Positions 29,096-37,564 of a DNA stretch of 64,000 nucleotides are shown here, piece after piece. Within the stretch, counting starts at the first letter, position 1. Every line of letters starts with the position of its first letter. The notes under the pieces were generated by a model, which searched no databases, was not told where the DNA came from, and worked only from the letters and a program-made list of their open reading frames with translations. The DNA comes from Stieleria varia (GTDB lineage Bacteria; Planctomycetota; Planctomycetia; Pirellulales; Pirellulaceae), in NCBI RefSeq assembly GCF_038443385.1, contig NZ_CP151726.1, positions 8,308,001-8,372,000 on the forward strand, given 5' to 3'. A program made the translations under genes and the position numbers.

Positions 29096-30148
29096 TTAGC
29101 GAACTGCTAGCCCCACGGAATCACACTCTTGGTCAAACGTATGCTCGGCGAGAACGGAAAGGTCAGACGGATCAAGGCGTCGAATTGACTCGCGGGCAGC
29201 AACCCACAGACCGGAATGCTCTCCGAATCCGACCACTTGTACGCCCAATTCGACTTTGCCCATCAGTTCACCATCGGAGTTGAACGACACGAGGTTTCCA
29301 GTCACCCCGTCGACAACCAGAATTCGCTTCAAGCTGCCCCGATAAGTTGCACAAGCGATGCTTCTGGGATCGATTTCGTTTAACTCCACGAGGATACGGG
29401 TCTGTCCATCTGGATCAACCGCGAAGAGTCGAGTCTTGCTCCCGGTTACGTCTGGGTGGTCCCGCTCGATAACCCAAATCCTCCGCCACCAGTCATTGTC
29501 ATTTGGTTCGATGGCAACTCCAACACCACACCAGTTTCTGGAATTGATAACCGTGGGGTGTTCGGGTTCCACCGGTAACTGGGTTAAGGGCCGCCTGATG
29601 CCGATCTCGCCAGGGGGTTCAAACGCGATTAACTGCTTTCCAATCGCCCAAAGCTGTGACCCCACGACATCATTCGTCAGAGCGACCGCGCCCAAGTTCA
29701 GGCGGCGGATCTCCTTTCCAGTCGTCGTGTCGAAGAACACTGTTTGCCCGTCGTTGATTGTTTTGCCGGCCACGCATCCGATTTGTTTTGCGTCGTTGGT
29801 CAGGACGATTGCGGTGGCATTCTCAATCGGAATTGTGAGTTGAGAAGTTCCGTCGTAGTCAAATACCGACACACGATCACGCAGGTTTTCGGCGATAAGT
29901 ACGTGCCGATGGACCGCATCAAACCGCAAGGTGTTCTGGGACGATAGTGATTGGCATACTCCGAGGCCAGAGATGACGTTGATTACGTTCGCTTGCGTGT
30001 CCAGCAAGATCGCAGAATCGCGGTTAAGATCAGCTCCGCTAACGGACGGTTCGGAATCACGGAGCACGGCGACGACGGGATTGGACTGTGCCAACGCCGA
30101 GCACGCGAAACAGAACAGAAGTCCGAGTGACGCCAGATATCGAACCAT
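29096..30148 (-). CDS. Exported beta-propeller-like protein (cassette gene)
   Basis: A 350-aa protein with a clear signal peptide (MVRYLASLGLLFCFACSALA). The rest has repeated YVTN/NHL-like beta-strand blocks (RFDAVHRHVLIAENLRDRVSVFDYDG, SLKRILVVDGVTGNLVSFNS), suggesting a six- or seven-bladed propeller in the periplasm or outside. Function unknown. It is the most distal cassette gene I can assign; its attC, just left of the stop, was interrupted by intron A. Confidence 0.7.
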   Translation of the reverse strand: MVRYLASLGLLFCFACSALAQSNPVVAVLRDSEPSVSGADLNRDSAILLDTQANVINVISGLGVCQSLSSQNTLRFDAVHRHVLIAENLRDRVSVFDYDGTSQLTIPIENATAIVLTNDAKQIGCVAGKTINDGQTVFFDTTTGKEIRRLNLGAVALTNDVVGSQLWAIGKQLIAFEPPGEIGIRRPLTQLPVEPEHPTVINSRNWCGVGVAIEPNDNDWWRRIWVIERDHPDVTGSKTRLFAVDPDGQTRILVELNEIDPRSIACATYRGSLKRILVVDGVTGNLVSFNSDGELMGKVELGVQVVGFGEHSGLWVAARESIRRLDPSDLSVLAEHTFDQECDSVGLAVR

Positions 30149-30176
30149 CGCAGGTCTCCTCTCGAAATGTAAACCG

Positions 30177-30265
30177 CAGAACGTTGGACATCACGGGGGA
30201 CGGACGAAAGACTTTCCACTCCAAAAACCGCGCAAGCAGTTCTCCCGTGCATGTCATGGTTCGCC
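30177..30265 (-). repeat. attC recombination site
   Basis: Reading on the minus strand, attC runs from R'' (GGCGAAC, 30259-30265) to R' (GTTCTGCG, ending 30177). The inner arms ATGCACGGGA / CCGTGATGTCC pair imperfectly, as in all sites below. It belongs to the cassette of gene 30254-30883, whose stop codon lies inside the site. Confidence 0.85.
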
Positions 30266-30883
30266 ATTCGTTTGTTCTTCTGACGGCTTACCATTTTTCA
30301 GAAACGTCGGATCACCGACAACCATACTGCCGTGCGCATTTACCAAGTCGTCGACTTTTGCATTTGGGTGTCTGTACCCAGGTCGGTTGGGATCGAAATC
30401 GATCAACGCCGAACCCGCAGACCCGCGTCCTTTCCAGGTGTACTCAATCCCGCCTGGAACAGATCGCCATGTACCCGCCATTTGCTCGAGGAACTGGTAA
30501 GGGATCAATAACGATTTTCCGTCTGAAGTAAGTATGTGGAGGACATGATTGCTGCCACGCTCAGCATTGGGTTTAAACTGAGTAAATACTGCAACGCTAG
30601 GCCTATCCGCGAGCAGTGGTTCAACCGGATTTTCATCGGAAGTCTCTTCGTTGATGTACTCAACGCGGACCTGCTTTACTGCGGTCTTGTAAGCCTGCTG
30701 AAGCTCCGAAAGTTTTTGTCTGTACTCGCGGGTTATCTGCTCGACCTGTTCTTCGTAGTCGCCAGAATCGCGTGTCGCTGCCCGAGGAATTTCAGTGTTT
30801 GGATTATCATCGGCAGACAGGTTCAGCGTCATCGCAAACGCGAATACGACGACGATAGAGCGCAATAGGCGATATTTCATCAT
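30254..30883 (-). CDS. Exported coiled-coil protein of unknown function (cassette gene)
   Basis: A 209-aa protein starting at MMKYRLL. A signal peptide (about 1-25, ending LSADD) is followed by a Glu/Gln/Lys-rich probable coiled coil (EEQVEQITREYRQKLSELQQ). The C-terminal domain has no family I recognise (ILTSDGKSLLIPYQFLEQ). The reading frame continues upstream into attC sequence, which I excluded. The stop overlaps the cassette's own attC. Confidence 0.65.
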   Translation of the reverse strand: MMKYRLLRSIVVVFAFAMTLNLSADDNPNTEIPRAATRDSGDYEEQVEQITREYRQKLSELQQAYKTAVKQVRVEYINEETSDENPVEPLLADRPSVAVFTQFKPNAERGSNHVLHILTSDGKSLLIPYQFLEQMAGTWRSVPGGIEYTWKGRGSAGSALIDFDPNRPGYRHPNAKVDDLVNAHGSMVVGDPTFLKNGKPSEEQTNGEP

Positions 30884-30908
30884 GGGTCCTAAAGTACGGT
30901 GACAGGTA

Positions 30909-30984
30909 GGCGAACGGCGGCGTTGACCGAGCGACGCCATTGTGGTTTCCATGTTCATCCGCCCGATGCGTCGCTTCGGGCGAG
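30909..30984 (-). repeat. attC site, part left of intron B
   Basis: R' GTTCGCC (30909-30915) and the L' arm with the alpha-type sequence (GCGTTGACCGAGCGACGCC). The rest of the site (R'' half, CATAAAATGCAC, 32075-32093) lies beyond intron B. It belongs to the cassette of gene 32088-32552. Confidence 0.8.
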
Positions 30985-32074
30985 TAGGCCGGGTTCTCTT
31001 TGGTTTAGGTTACGGTTTGTTTTCCCTGTTTGCCACCCGTTTCCTCTGGTGGTGTCACAATATTGTAACCATGCCGCATTGATCCCCGGCCCCTCTCAGA
31101 TCCGGACGTGCCGTGTTACAGCATCCGGCTCCCAGATTTCACTTGTCTCCCGCACGCACTTGTTGCTGGGACATCGCGATCAGGTCCCTCAATCGAAAAG
31201 CAACCGTAGGTCAGTTGGGGCAAAAAAATGTGCGGGCAAAAATACGTGACCAGAATAACCGTAGGTCATGCTCTGCATGACAAAATACGGTCTGCCCATC
31301 TCCACGTTTGGCTGCATGGATCCGGGAAGACATCTGCTGATGACCGATGTTATCGACTTGTGATGGACTTTTGCCGGCATGCAAACCATCACCTACCGCA
31401 ACTGCCGAACCAACGCTGCGTCAAAGGACCGACAGCGAGGGGCCAAAAAATGCTGGATCAGAATGAGCACGAGCATTTTTTTGCCCTTCCATTTTTTTGC
31501 CCAAACTTTTCGCACCGAAGTATCTCAAGTCGACCTGACAACCTGAAAGTATCGATCGATCTTACTCGCCTTCGTTGCTTATTCCACTTCTGGGACATAC
31601 TCGAATCGGCACGGCTGGATGCCGTGGTCGATCAAGAACCTCAGGGTCCTCATTGGTTACCTGACTGACGTGATGTGTAGCGCGAGTGAGCCGACCAAGG
31701 CGAACAGCAAGCGTTCGCCGGGGCGCCGACTCGGGGTCTCTCCACGAAGCTCGCCGTTGACGCGTCGCGGAGTGTTGCCTTGGGGCATGTACAAACCTTG
31801 GGCACTGGAATCATCTGATGGGGGCCAACAGGTACCAAATGTCGGAGCTATTCCCCTTCACAGCTGCGCACACCACCCACAGTCCATTCATCCTCACTCC
31901 CTTTCTGCCTGTCTCGCTCCAGAAAGTCCCGTGCTTCAACGACTGACTTCGAGCACCGGTCTTATACAGTCGCTGCAACACTCAATACTGGGCCTGTCAA
32001 TACTGGGCCTGTGGCTAGCAGCTACCCAGGCGGGATCTCCCCCCGCTCGTCAATCAGACCTTGCCAGTCCGCAC
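30985..32074 (-). mobile_element. Group II intron B (attC-targeting class C), RT-less
   Basis: On the minus strand the intron begins GTGCGGACTGGCAAGGTC at 32074 and ends near 30985 (exact 3' base uncertain by a few bases). A domain V hairpin, GAGCCGGATGC...GCACGTCCGGATCTG, is at 31097-31131 with the AGC triad. Homology to intron C covers the 5' ~500 bases and the 3' ~180 bases, including the last dozen RT codons (MSQQQVRAGDK and stop). The RT gene between them is deleted and replaced by the dispersed repeat of 31258-31560. It could splice only if an RT is supplied in trans. Confidence 0.8.
31258..31560. repeat. Dispersed repeat inside intron B (copy 2)
   Basis: Nearly identical to 28470-28765, including GGACTTTTGCCGGCATGCAA and the CATTTTTTTGCCC tract. 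An open frame on the + strand is conserved between the copies, but it follows simple duplication and has no family resemblance, so I treat it as non-coding. Confidence 0.75.
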
Positions 32075-32087
32075 GTGCATTTTATGG

Positions 32088-32552
32088 TTATCGCGATTGT
32101 CGTTTGGCGTAGCGTTCGAGTACAGCATCCGCCATGAGTTCTGGAGTGAGTTCACGTTGATTGTCGCCGTCGCCGAAGTACTCGCCCGGCCAAAATACCA
32201 AATCGGAAATCTGATTGTCACCAAACGTCTTTTTGATCGTTGTGAAGACGTACTGCAGATACGCGTTGTCGCAAGGGTCGGCGAGTACTTTTGCAAACAT
32301 AGTGGCAAGGGTGTCACGCTCTAACCCCGGCAAAGCTTCCGTGACGCGATCAGTCAACACGCGACGGACATAGTCAATGTGTTCTTCTGCCCCGTAGATT
32401 CCTTGGAACTCAGAAAACGGAATGCTTGTACCAGCCAATTGATTGAACTCGGCAAGAATTGAGGCGTCGGCATTTTCGTCGCCGCCATCTAGCCGCGCCG
32501 CCAGTGCTGCAAGACGCTGCAACAGGTCTTCATCGAGTTTCGGTTGAGCCAT
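32088..32552 (-). CDS. Hypothetical protein (cassette gene)
   Basis: A 154-aa soluble protein starting MAQPKLDEDLL; it is helical and acidic, with no signal or membrane segment. The blocks FSEFQGIYGAEEHIDYVRRVL and WPGEYFGDGDNQRELTPELM are distinctive, but I do not recognise the family. The stop lies against the R'' half of the attC that intron B interrupts. Confidence 0.65.
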   Translation of the reverse strand: MAQPKLDEDLLQRLAALAARLDGGDENADASILAEFNQLAGTSIPFSEFQGIYGAEEHIDYVRRVLTDRVTEALPGLERDTLATMFAKVLADPCDNAYLQYVFTTIKKTFGDNQISDLVFWPGEYFGDGDNQRELTPELMADAVLERYAKRQSR

Positions 32553-32570
32553 GATTCGTGAACTCAAAAG

Positions 32571-32663
32571 CGATAACGGCGCTGATCAGCGGGGACGGGC
32601 GAACGACGTGCAAGCAGACGAGAAAACGGACCACCCGTCCTCCGTTGCATCACATGGTTCGTC
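32571..32663 (-). repeat. attC recombination site
   Basis: R'' GACGAAC (32657-32663), R' GTTATCG (32571-32577). Arms GTTGCATCAC.. / GCTGATCAGCGGGGACGGGCG pair imperfectly. It ends the cassette of gene 32671-33300. Confidence 0.85.
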
Positions 32664-32670
32664 GTGGATT

Positions 32671-33300
32671 CTACCATCGTTCTCGACGTGGTATCACAAA
32701 TTCGGGCCTACGCTCATCGACCCACTCGAACCCTTCATGCGTGAGTGTCAATTTTCCGTCGTCAGTTACGACTGTGAATTGCGCAAGCCCTAGTGTGTCC
32801 GGTGTGATATGTTTCTCTGCGACCGCCGAGATGCGAAATGGAAACATCATCCCGTCTAGAGAGTAGTTGCCGTAAGCACCGATTCGTTCCAAGATTCCCT
32901 TAGCTGAAAGCCCGACCACCGCCGGATTGTCCATTGGAATCTTCAATGTTGAACTGCCGCTCAGCATGAATTCCCGCAGAATCGCTTGCTCAACGGGGTC
33001 CAGGTTCTCCAATTCGCTGGACACTTGGGATCGGCGTCGGGCTAAAGACCCGCGGCGCCGAAATATGCAAACACCCTCGCACCAAGCGTTTACCAATACA
33101 ATGCCGCTTGAGATCAGAAATACGATCCCGACAACAGCTCCGTAGGTCGCCGGAATCAAGGACAAGTGCAGTTTGTCGAGAATCGCTTGTGGTGAAAACA
33201 GGACAGCGCCCGTAACGAACGCCAATAACGCGACATACTTGGTTGGAAGTTTGAAAACGTCCGAAAGTTTGGTTAACCATTCCAAAGTTGAGCCCTCCAT
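32671..33300 (-). CDS. Superinfection-exclusion-B-like membrane protein (cassette gene)
   Basis: A 209-aa protein with two hydrophobic helices near the N-terminus (YVALLAFVTGAVLF and VVGIVFLISSGIVLV). A soluble C-terminal part follows with LDPVEQAILREFMLSGSSTLKIPMDNPAV and LSAKGILERIG, which resembles the super-infection exclusion protein B domain. SieB-type proteins abort infection by competing phages; family membership here is from memory of motifs and moderately sure. I chose ATG 33300; a TTG 18 bases upstream is also in frame. Confidence 0.65.
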   Translation of the reverse strand: MEGSTLEWLTKLSDVFKLPTKYVALLAFVTGAVLFSPQAILDKLHLSLIPATYGAVVGIVFLISSGIVLVNAWCEGVCIFRRRGSLARRRSQVSSELENLDPVEQAILREFMLSGSSTLKIPMDNPAVVGLSAKGILERIGAYGNYSLDGMMFPFRISAVAEKHITPDTLGLAQFTVVTDDGKLTLTHEGFEWVDERRPEFVIPRRERW

Positions 33301-33383
33301 AACGGCGTGGTAATGCAAGCAATTCTAGGCCATATGTGTAGTGGCGGCAAATCGCACGAGAGAGGGCGCGAATTTTTCAGATC

Positions 33384-33443
33384 GACGAACGAATTGCGAT
33401 CTATGCAGACACAGGACGTGCATGCATAGATCGGGCGTTGAAC
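33384..33443 (-). repeat. Short, divergent attC-like site
   Basis: Minus-strand R'' GTTCAAC (33437-33443) and R' GTTCGTC (33384-33390) enclose arms CGATCTATGCA / TGCATAGATCG. At 60 bp it is shorter than the standard sites and has a different arm sequence, so the call is weaker. It would serve gene 33497-33898. Confidence 0.5.
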
Positions 33444-33496
33444 TTTGTCGGAGGTTGGCAGTCTCGTAAGACTTGGATCGGAGCGTCCGATCCGCC

Positions 33497-33898
33497 TCAA
33501 AAAGATTCTATCTCGAATGACACTCCCGGTGTTAAACCAGGCAGGTACATCTGGATCGCTTTTGCCGGTTCCGGCCCCGTTTCCCTTGCGACTTCTACCT
33601 GCGTTTCCAGGTACCAGTCGTAATCATCCGAACCGTAGTGGGCCGTCCAGAACTCGCGGTGCGACTCCCGCTGGCGCTCCGCGTACCACTCCGGACACGT
33701 TTCACTCTCCCGCCAGATCAACTCCTTCCACGTCGGCTTGGGCGTCTCACACACCAAACTTAGCTCGATGCTCCCGCAGTGCGCACACTCGCTCGAGGCA
33801 GCTTTCGTTGGCAATCCCGAGTCTGACCCCGGCGAACGCCGCCTAGGATTCTTCCGCAGTGTGTTCTCGTGCGAAGCCGAGATGCATCCATGTTCCAT
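33497..33898 (-). CDS. Hypothetical protein with CxxC motif (cassette gene)
   Basis: A 133-aa protein. CAHCGSIELSLVCE suggests a small zinc-binding knuckle. Trp/Tyr/Glu-rich sequence (WKELIWRESETCPEWYAERQR, YGSDDYDWYLETQVEVARE) follows. No family recognised. ATG 33898 was chosen over an upstream in-frame GTG (33913). Confidence 0.55.
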   Translation of the reverse strand: MEHGCISASHENTLRKNPRRRSPGSDSGLPTKAASSECAHCGSIELSLVCETPKPTWKELIWRESETCPEWYAERQRESHREFWTAHYGSDDYDWYLETQVEVARETGPEPAKAIQMYLPGLTPGVSFEIESF

Positions 33899-34602
33899 TG
33901 GTTTCGCTGCCACCCGTCGTCCTTGTCACATCCTGACCTCCGGCACGACCGCGTTGCAGTAGATGGATGCTGTCATGCCCAGCATGACCTACCGAAACCG
34001 CGTTGTGGCAAAGAGCAGAGAGCGTGGGCAAAAAAATGTGTGGGCAAAAAATATGGCATCAGAATGAACAGGAGCATCTTTTTGCCCGTCCATTTTTTTG
34101 CCCTAACTCCCCGCACTGGTGTGGCTTTGCTTAGGCTGGGTCTACTGGCTGGACAGCGGCTACACACCGCAGGAAAAACCACTGACGACTCCGCTTCGCT
34201 GCCTCCACTGTGGTGGCTAGGTCCGAGTGGTGTAGGTGACATACGAAGCCACCCTGTTGCCACGCGGCCCACCGCAAGCGGTGTTCGCCAAGGAAACGTC
34301 ATCGGGGAGGCGAAGGATGAAGGCACGTACCGACCTCGCAAATCGTCACCAATAAGATGACTGGAAACGGATCTACGATCCCAACGCATCGCCAGACAGT
34401 CGCAGACCGATACGAGAAGCAGCATCGCACTCCGTGTCATGTCTTCCAGTATGGATGACGGCACCGCCAGCGTCTGAAACAGCGGCAAGCAAAACCCAAG
34501 TGAGCTAGTCAAATCGCTCGTCAGGACCACGGGCTTCTTGAACAGAGGACTTGAGTATCACCTGCGTTCGTTCCTCACTCCGCGATGTCAAATCCTTGTT
34601 GG
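33899..34602. other. Intergenic/cassette region without a supported gene
   Basis: About 700 bases. The left part (33965-34115) is a diverged copy of the dispersed repeat (CCCAGCATGACCTACCG, GGGCAAAAAAATG, CATTTTTTTGCCC). I see no gene and no attC in the remainder; short frames there lack recognisable features. Confidence 0.4.
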
Positions 34603-34929
34603 TTATTGGCTTCTTGACTCATCCGAACTTTCGGCTTCGGATCGCAGGGTGTTTGCATAGTCTAGCATTGCGGGTCTGACGATGGCTCGGTAAAGCACAA
34701 CGAAAATGACGGTAAAACCAAGTCCGATTAGGAGCGACCGAACAGCCGACTCAACATTGCCAGGATTCGGTTCATACCAATCACGCCATGCAATCAGCGC
34801 ACTAGCCGCCAGTGCATACGGCAGGGTTAAACCAAAGAACCATTTGGCCGCGCGACGTTTGTCAACGCATTGTCCAATCTCGCCGGAAACACGAAGACGC
34901 TCGGAAAAACCATCGAGAAGTTGTTTCAA
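34603..34929 (-). CDS. Small two-helix membrane protein (probable cassette gene)
   Basis: A 108-aa protein starting MKQLLDGFSERL. Hydrophobic helices at about 30-46 (FFGLTLPYALAASALIAW) and 64-82 (LLIGLGFTVIFVVLYRAIV) are connected by a polar loop, with a Ser/Glu-rich C-terminus. Function unknown. Orientation and size match the cassette genes, but no attC was seen immediately left of it. Confidence 0.55.
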   Translation of the reverse strand: MKQLLDGFSERLRVSGEIGQCVDKRRAAKWFFGLTLPYALAASALIAWRDWYEPNPGNVESAVRSLLIGLGFTVIFVVLYRAIVRPAMLDYANTLRSEAESSDESRSQ

Positions 34930-35569
34930 TTTCTAGTCCCAAGTCCGGTATTTTGAATCGTGGATCGCGGACTGGGCGAAAACACTCAGATCTGCCAGCA
35001 AATCCCAGACACGTTGCTGGACATTAACAATAGTAGTGATGAACAATGCCGCTGTCTTGGCATACTCTCGAATGTGAACTCTGTTCTTTCGCTTCTTCTC
35101 GTTTTCACCGATTGATTGCTAAATCAACCTCGTTTAACGCCAAGCCGCAGGCGTAGGCGAATCCGTCAACACAACCAAGAGCCGTCGCCCAGACCATCGG
35201 CATCAACACAGCAAAGATGCCGTTCCTCCAACACGACTCCCCCCGACCGCGAAGTCGGTCACAGAAGGTAGCCGTCGGTCGCGACAGCGCACCGACGGTC
35301 CTCCGAACCTCACCTCAATCGACCCCGAAGGCGGTCGCAGAAACACCTTGCAACATACCGTCTGTGCAAAGTCAATTCCGCCCACGTGGCGGGCGAAAGA
35401 AAAGACGAGGTTGCGAATGCAAGAAGAAGCTCAGTGAAGATTTGAAGTTGGTTGGCAAGGAAGCCAACGCCTCCTTCCTGGCAGGATGCGTACCCCTGAC
35501 TTCAACCCCGAGCAGTCAGCACTTGACTTCAAACCCTACCACGAACTCAACCAACAAAGACCTGATTAG
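34930..35569. other. Intergenic region with dispersed repeat
   Basis: No gene recognised. The segment 35243-35345 (GACCGCGAAGTCGGTCACAG, CGACCCCGAAGGCGGTCGCAG) repeats the block at about 26945-27080. Frames here are short and featureless. Confidence 0.45.
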
Positions 35570-35658
35570 GTTCAACGATACAAATCACCGAGTACGAACA
35601 AAAAGGTCACCATCAAAAACTGCGCTTTTGGGTACTTCGGTGATTTGTATCGTTGGGT
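35570..35658 (-). repeat. attC-like site of different sequence type
   Basis: Minus strand: R'' ACCCAAC (35652-35658) and R' GTTGAAC (35570-35576) both fit the RYYYAAC/GTTRRRY consensus. The arms AACGATACAAATCACCGA / TCGGTGATTTGTATCGTT pair almost perfectly with one extrahelical base. The arms are AT-richer than in the other sites of the array. Confidence 0.6.
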
Positions 35659-36026
35659 TTGCAGCGGCCAAAAAGCGACCATCGCTAGGCACCGCAAGCG
35701 AAATACTACTGTAAGCAATTCCGCAAGACAAATCACAGCTGTTTCTGATGCGCCCTTTTGTGTCTCTTTGTGCTTTTCGTGGCTATCGATTGGTCAGCGC
35801 ACTCTCCCCGGCAGACGATGAAGGTTGCTAGCCACAAAAAACGCAAGAACAAGCAAAAATCGCCGTCTGCATTCGCTCGTTTCGCGGCGCGAGTTGAAAC
35901 GCGGCATCAAAAGCGAGATGCAATCCAGCAAGAAAGTTGGCGAGCAAGCATCACGCGCATCTAGCGCCGAGCCCACGTTTCGTTTGCCTCGCCCAAGACG
36001 TTCGCGTCGGAATCATCCTTTACCCA
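35659..36026. other. Cassette interval without a supported gene
   Basis: About 370 bases between two attC-like sites. It includes TTTGTGTCTCTTTGTGCTTTTCGTGGCTA, the complement-type of a boilerplate sequence also present at 37755-37790. No convincing ORF on either strand. Confidence 0.4.
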
Positions 36027-36117
36027 ACGAACGGTGGCGATTCGCGGGCGGCGGCCAGTGACCCAGCCATTGCGAAAACGGCGACCACCGCCGCTCCGTA
36101 TCATCGCATGGTTCGCC
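36027..36117 (-). repeat. attC recombination site
   Basis: R'' GGCGAAC (36111-36117), R' GTTCGTT (36027-36033). Arms CGCCGCTC / GGGCGGCGG. It ends the ParDE cassette. Confidence 0.8.
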
Positions 36118-36203
36118 GCGAATTCGAATGGGCAAGGAAAGGAGCTGACCCAGCGCTCACAATGGTGTAGAATTGGGCGTGGCAAGAGTCCCAGGAGCCG
36201 AAA

Positions 36204-36446
36204 ATGTCTACGATCAGTGTCAATGTACCCGACCCAATAATGTCAGCAATCGTGGAGCGTGCAAGGATTAGCGGCTATGACGACGTCAACGAATTCGTAT
36301 CGCATCTCATCATGCGAATATCTGAGCGCCAGACTGAAGTAGAGAATCTCGCGATCGAAGGGTTGCAGAGTGGACCAAGTGAGCCATGGAATGGAAAAGA
36401 AATAGAGGCAATTCGCGCAGAGTTAAAGTCAAAGCACGGAAATTGA
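36204..36446 (+). CDS. ParD-like antitoxin (reverse-oriented cassette)
   Basis: An 80-aa protein, MSTISVNVPDPIMSAIVERARISGYDDVNEFVSHLI at the N-terminus (a ribbon-helix-helix DNA-binding pattern), with an acidic C-terminal tail that would wrap the toxin. The stop TGA overlaps nothing, but the toxin ATG follows immediately at 36447. Unlike nearly every other cassette gene it is on the + strand, so it must have its own promoter. Toxin-antitoxin cassettes in other chromosomal integrons are also self-expressed and stabilise the array. Confidence 0.8.
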   Translation: MSTISVNVPDPIMSAIVERARISGYDDVNEFVSHLIMRISERQTEVENLAIEGLQSGPSEPWNGKEIEAIRAELKSKHGN

Positions 36447-36773
36447 ATGCCTGGACGCAAAGTGCCGCATCGCAGGCGGCTTGCCATCGAAGACATCGCG
36501 GGACACTCAAGTTACATTGCCGAATCGAATCTCGATTCAGCCCTGCATTTTCTTGATGCGATCGAAGCGACCGTCGAAATGTTATGTCAATTTCCGGAAG
36601 CAGGTGGTGTGGTGCCGACCACACGATCGGAAGCCAAAGGTCTTCGTGCGAAGTTGGTAAGCGGGTTCGGCAGCTATGCCATGCTCTATTTCGTGACGCC
36701 AGAATTGATCGACATCGCGCGAGTCATACGGGGAGGACAGGAGATGGACCAGATTGCGTTACAAAGCAGGTGA
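36447..36773 (+). CDS. ParE/RelE-superfamily toxin (reverse-oriented cassette)
   Basis: A 108-aa protein directly after the antitoxin. RRLAIEDIAGHSSYIAESNLDSALHFLDAIEATVEML, LCQFPEAGG and a C-terminal YAMLYFVTPELIDIARVIRGGQEMD are typical ParE blocks. ParE toxins poison gyrase, whereas RelE relatives cleave mRNA; which applies is not visible. It shares its cassette with parD between attC sites at 36027 and 36790. Confidence 0.82.
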   Translation: MPGRKVPHRRRLAIEDIAGHSSYIAESNLDSALHFLDAIEATVEMLCQFPEAGGVVPTTRSEAKGLRAKLVSGFGSYAMLYFVTPELIDIARVIRGGQEMDQIALQSR

Positions 36774-36789
36774 AGTCCCCGTCTTCAGT

Positions 36790-36881
36790 CGCTGAATGGT
36801 GGCGATCAGCGGGCGGCGGGAGTTGACTCACCACTTGCAGAAACGTCGCCACCGCCGCTCCGTTGCATCGCATGGTTCGCC
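36790..36881 (-). repeat. attC recombination site with divergent R'
   Basis: R'' GGCGAAC (36875-36881). R' is altered to CATTCAG (about 36792-36798), where other sites have GTTC. Arms ATGCAACGGAGCGGCGGTGGCG / CGATCAGCGGGCGGCGG. It ends the PIN-domain cassette. Confidence 0.7.
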
Positions 36882-37030
36882 GGCTTGCGTGAAGGTCGGC
36901 GAATGCAAGTACGCCCAGACTCGGCCTGTACACGACGAATCCGAGCAAAAATACGGTCAAGATCAAAACCATCATCCGCCCCCAGTTGATGACGGATACG
37001 CTTGATCTCAGCGGTCGGGTCAGGAATCAT
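36806..37030 (-). CDS. Putative small partner/antitoxin of the PIN protein (cassette gene)
   Basis: 74 aa from ATG 37030, overlapping the end of the PIN gene by 11 bases. MIPDPTAEIKRIRHQLGADDGFDLDRIFARIRRVQAESGR resembles the small proteins commonly encoded next to this PIN subgroup. The last 25 residues are translated attC sequence, so the original stop may have been lost or lie elsewhere. Its function as antitoxin is inferred from position only. Confidence 0.55.
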   Translation of the reverse strand: MIPDPTAEIKRIRHQLGADDGFDLDRIFARIRRVQAESGRTCIRRPSRKPANHAMQRSGGGDVSASGESTPAAR

Positions 37031-37421
37031 CGAACGCCTCAAGCAATTGTTCGGGTGTGCATATCGTCGTTGCCAACAATTCGATCCCGTTTACGGCGGC
37101 AATCGCGATGTGGGTTGCGTCCCGTGGCTCGGACCGAGGAACCGCGTTTCCATCAAGCAGTAAATCAGCGAGCGATTTTGCACCGTCGCCGCCATCGAGC
37201 ATCGGAAGGTCGCCAATCACAGCGGGACGTTCTGAGGCAGCGGTAGGGTCCCCGCCGTTGCATTCGTCAACGACCAGGGCTGAGACGAACAATTCGTAGC
37301 GATCTGGGGCAGTGTCCCACCATCGTCGCGTGACGGATTGCCTAGCCGCCATTGCGAGATCAGGGTGCACACGGCCAGCGATGTTGCCAATGACGGTCGT
37401 TTCGAGGTAGACACTTTGCAT
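37020..37421 (-). CDS. PIN-domain protein, VapC-like (cassette gene)
   Basis: A 133-aa protein. MQSVYLETTVIGNIAGR at the N-terminus, SALVVDECNGGDP in the middle and SEPRDATHIAIAAVNGIELLATT near the end supply the acidic residues of a PIN nuclease. The first position is Glu (YLETT) where classical VapC has Asp. PIN toxins cleave tRNA or rRNA; this subgroup's target is unknown. It shares a cassette with the small gene overlapping its 3' end. Confidence 0.75.
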   Translation of the reverse strand: MQSVYLETTVIGNIAGRVHPDLAMAARQSVTRRWWDTAPDRYELFVSALVVDECNGGDPTAASERPAVIGDLPMLDGGDGAKSLADLLLDGNAVPRSEPRDATHIAIAAVNGIELLATTICTPEQLLEAFDDS

Positions 37422-37473
37422 CGAAGTATCTTAGCGGATCTCGAGCAGCGAAGCTGCTGTGAGTCTATCGGTC

Positions 37474-37564
37474 GACAGAACGGCAGCGTTGACCGAGCGA
37501 CGGCAATGTGGCATCCATTTGCAAAAGCCGTATCCGTCGCTTCGTGTCCAACGCATTGTTCGTT
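37474..37564 (-). repeat. attC recombination site
   Basis: R'' AACGAAC (37558-37564), R' GTTCTGTC (37474-37481). The arms resemble the alpha type (GCGTTGACCGAGCGACGGC / CGTCGCTTCGTGTCCAACGC). It ends the gene-less cassette to its right. Confidence 0.85.
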
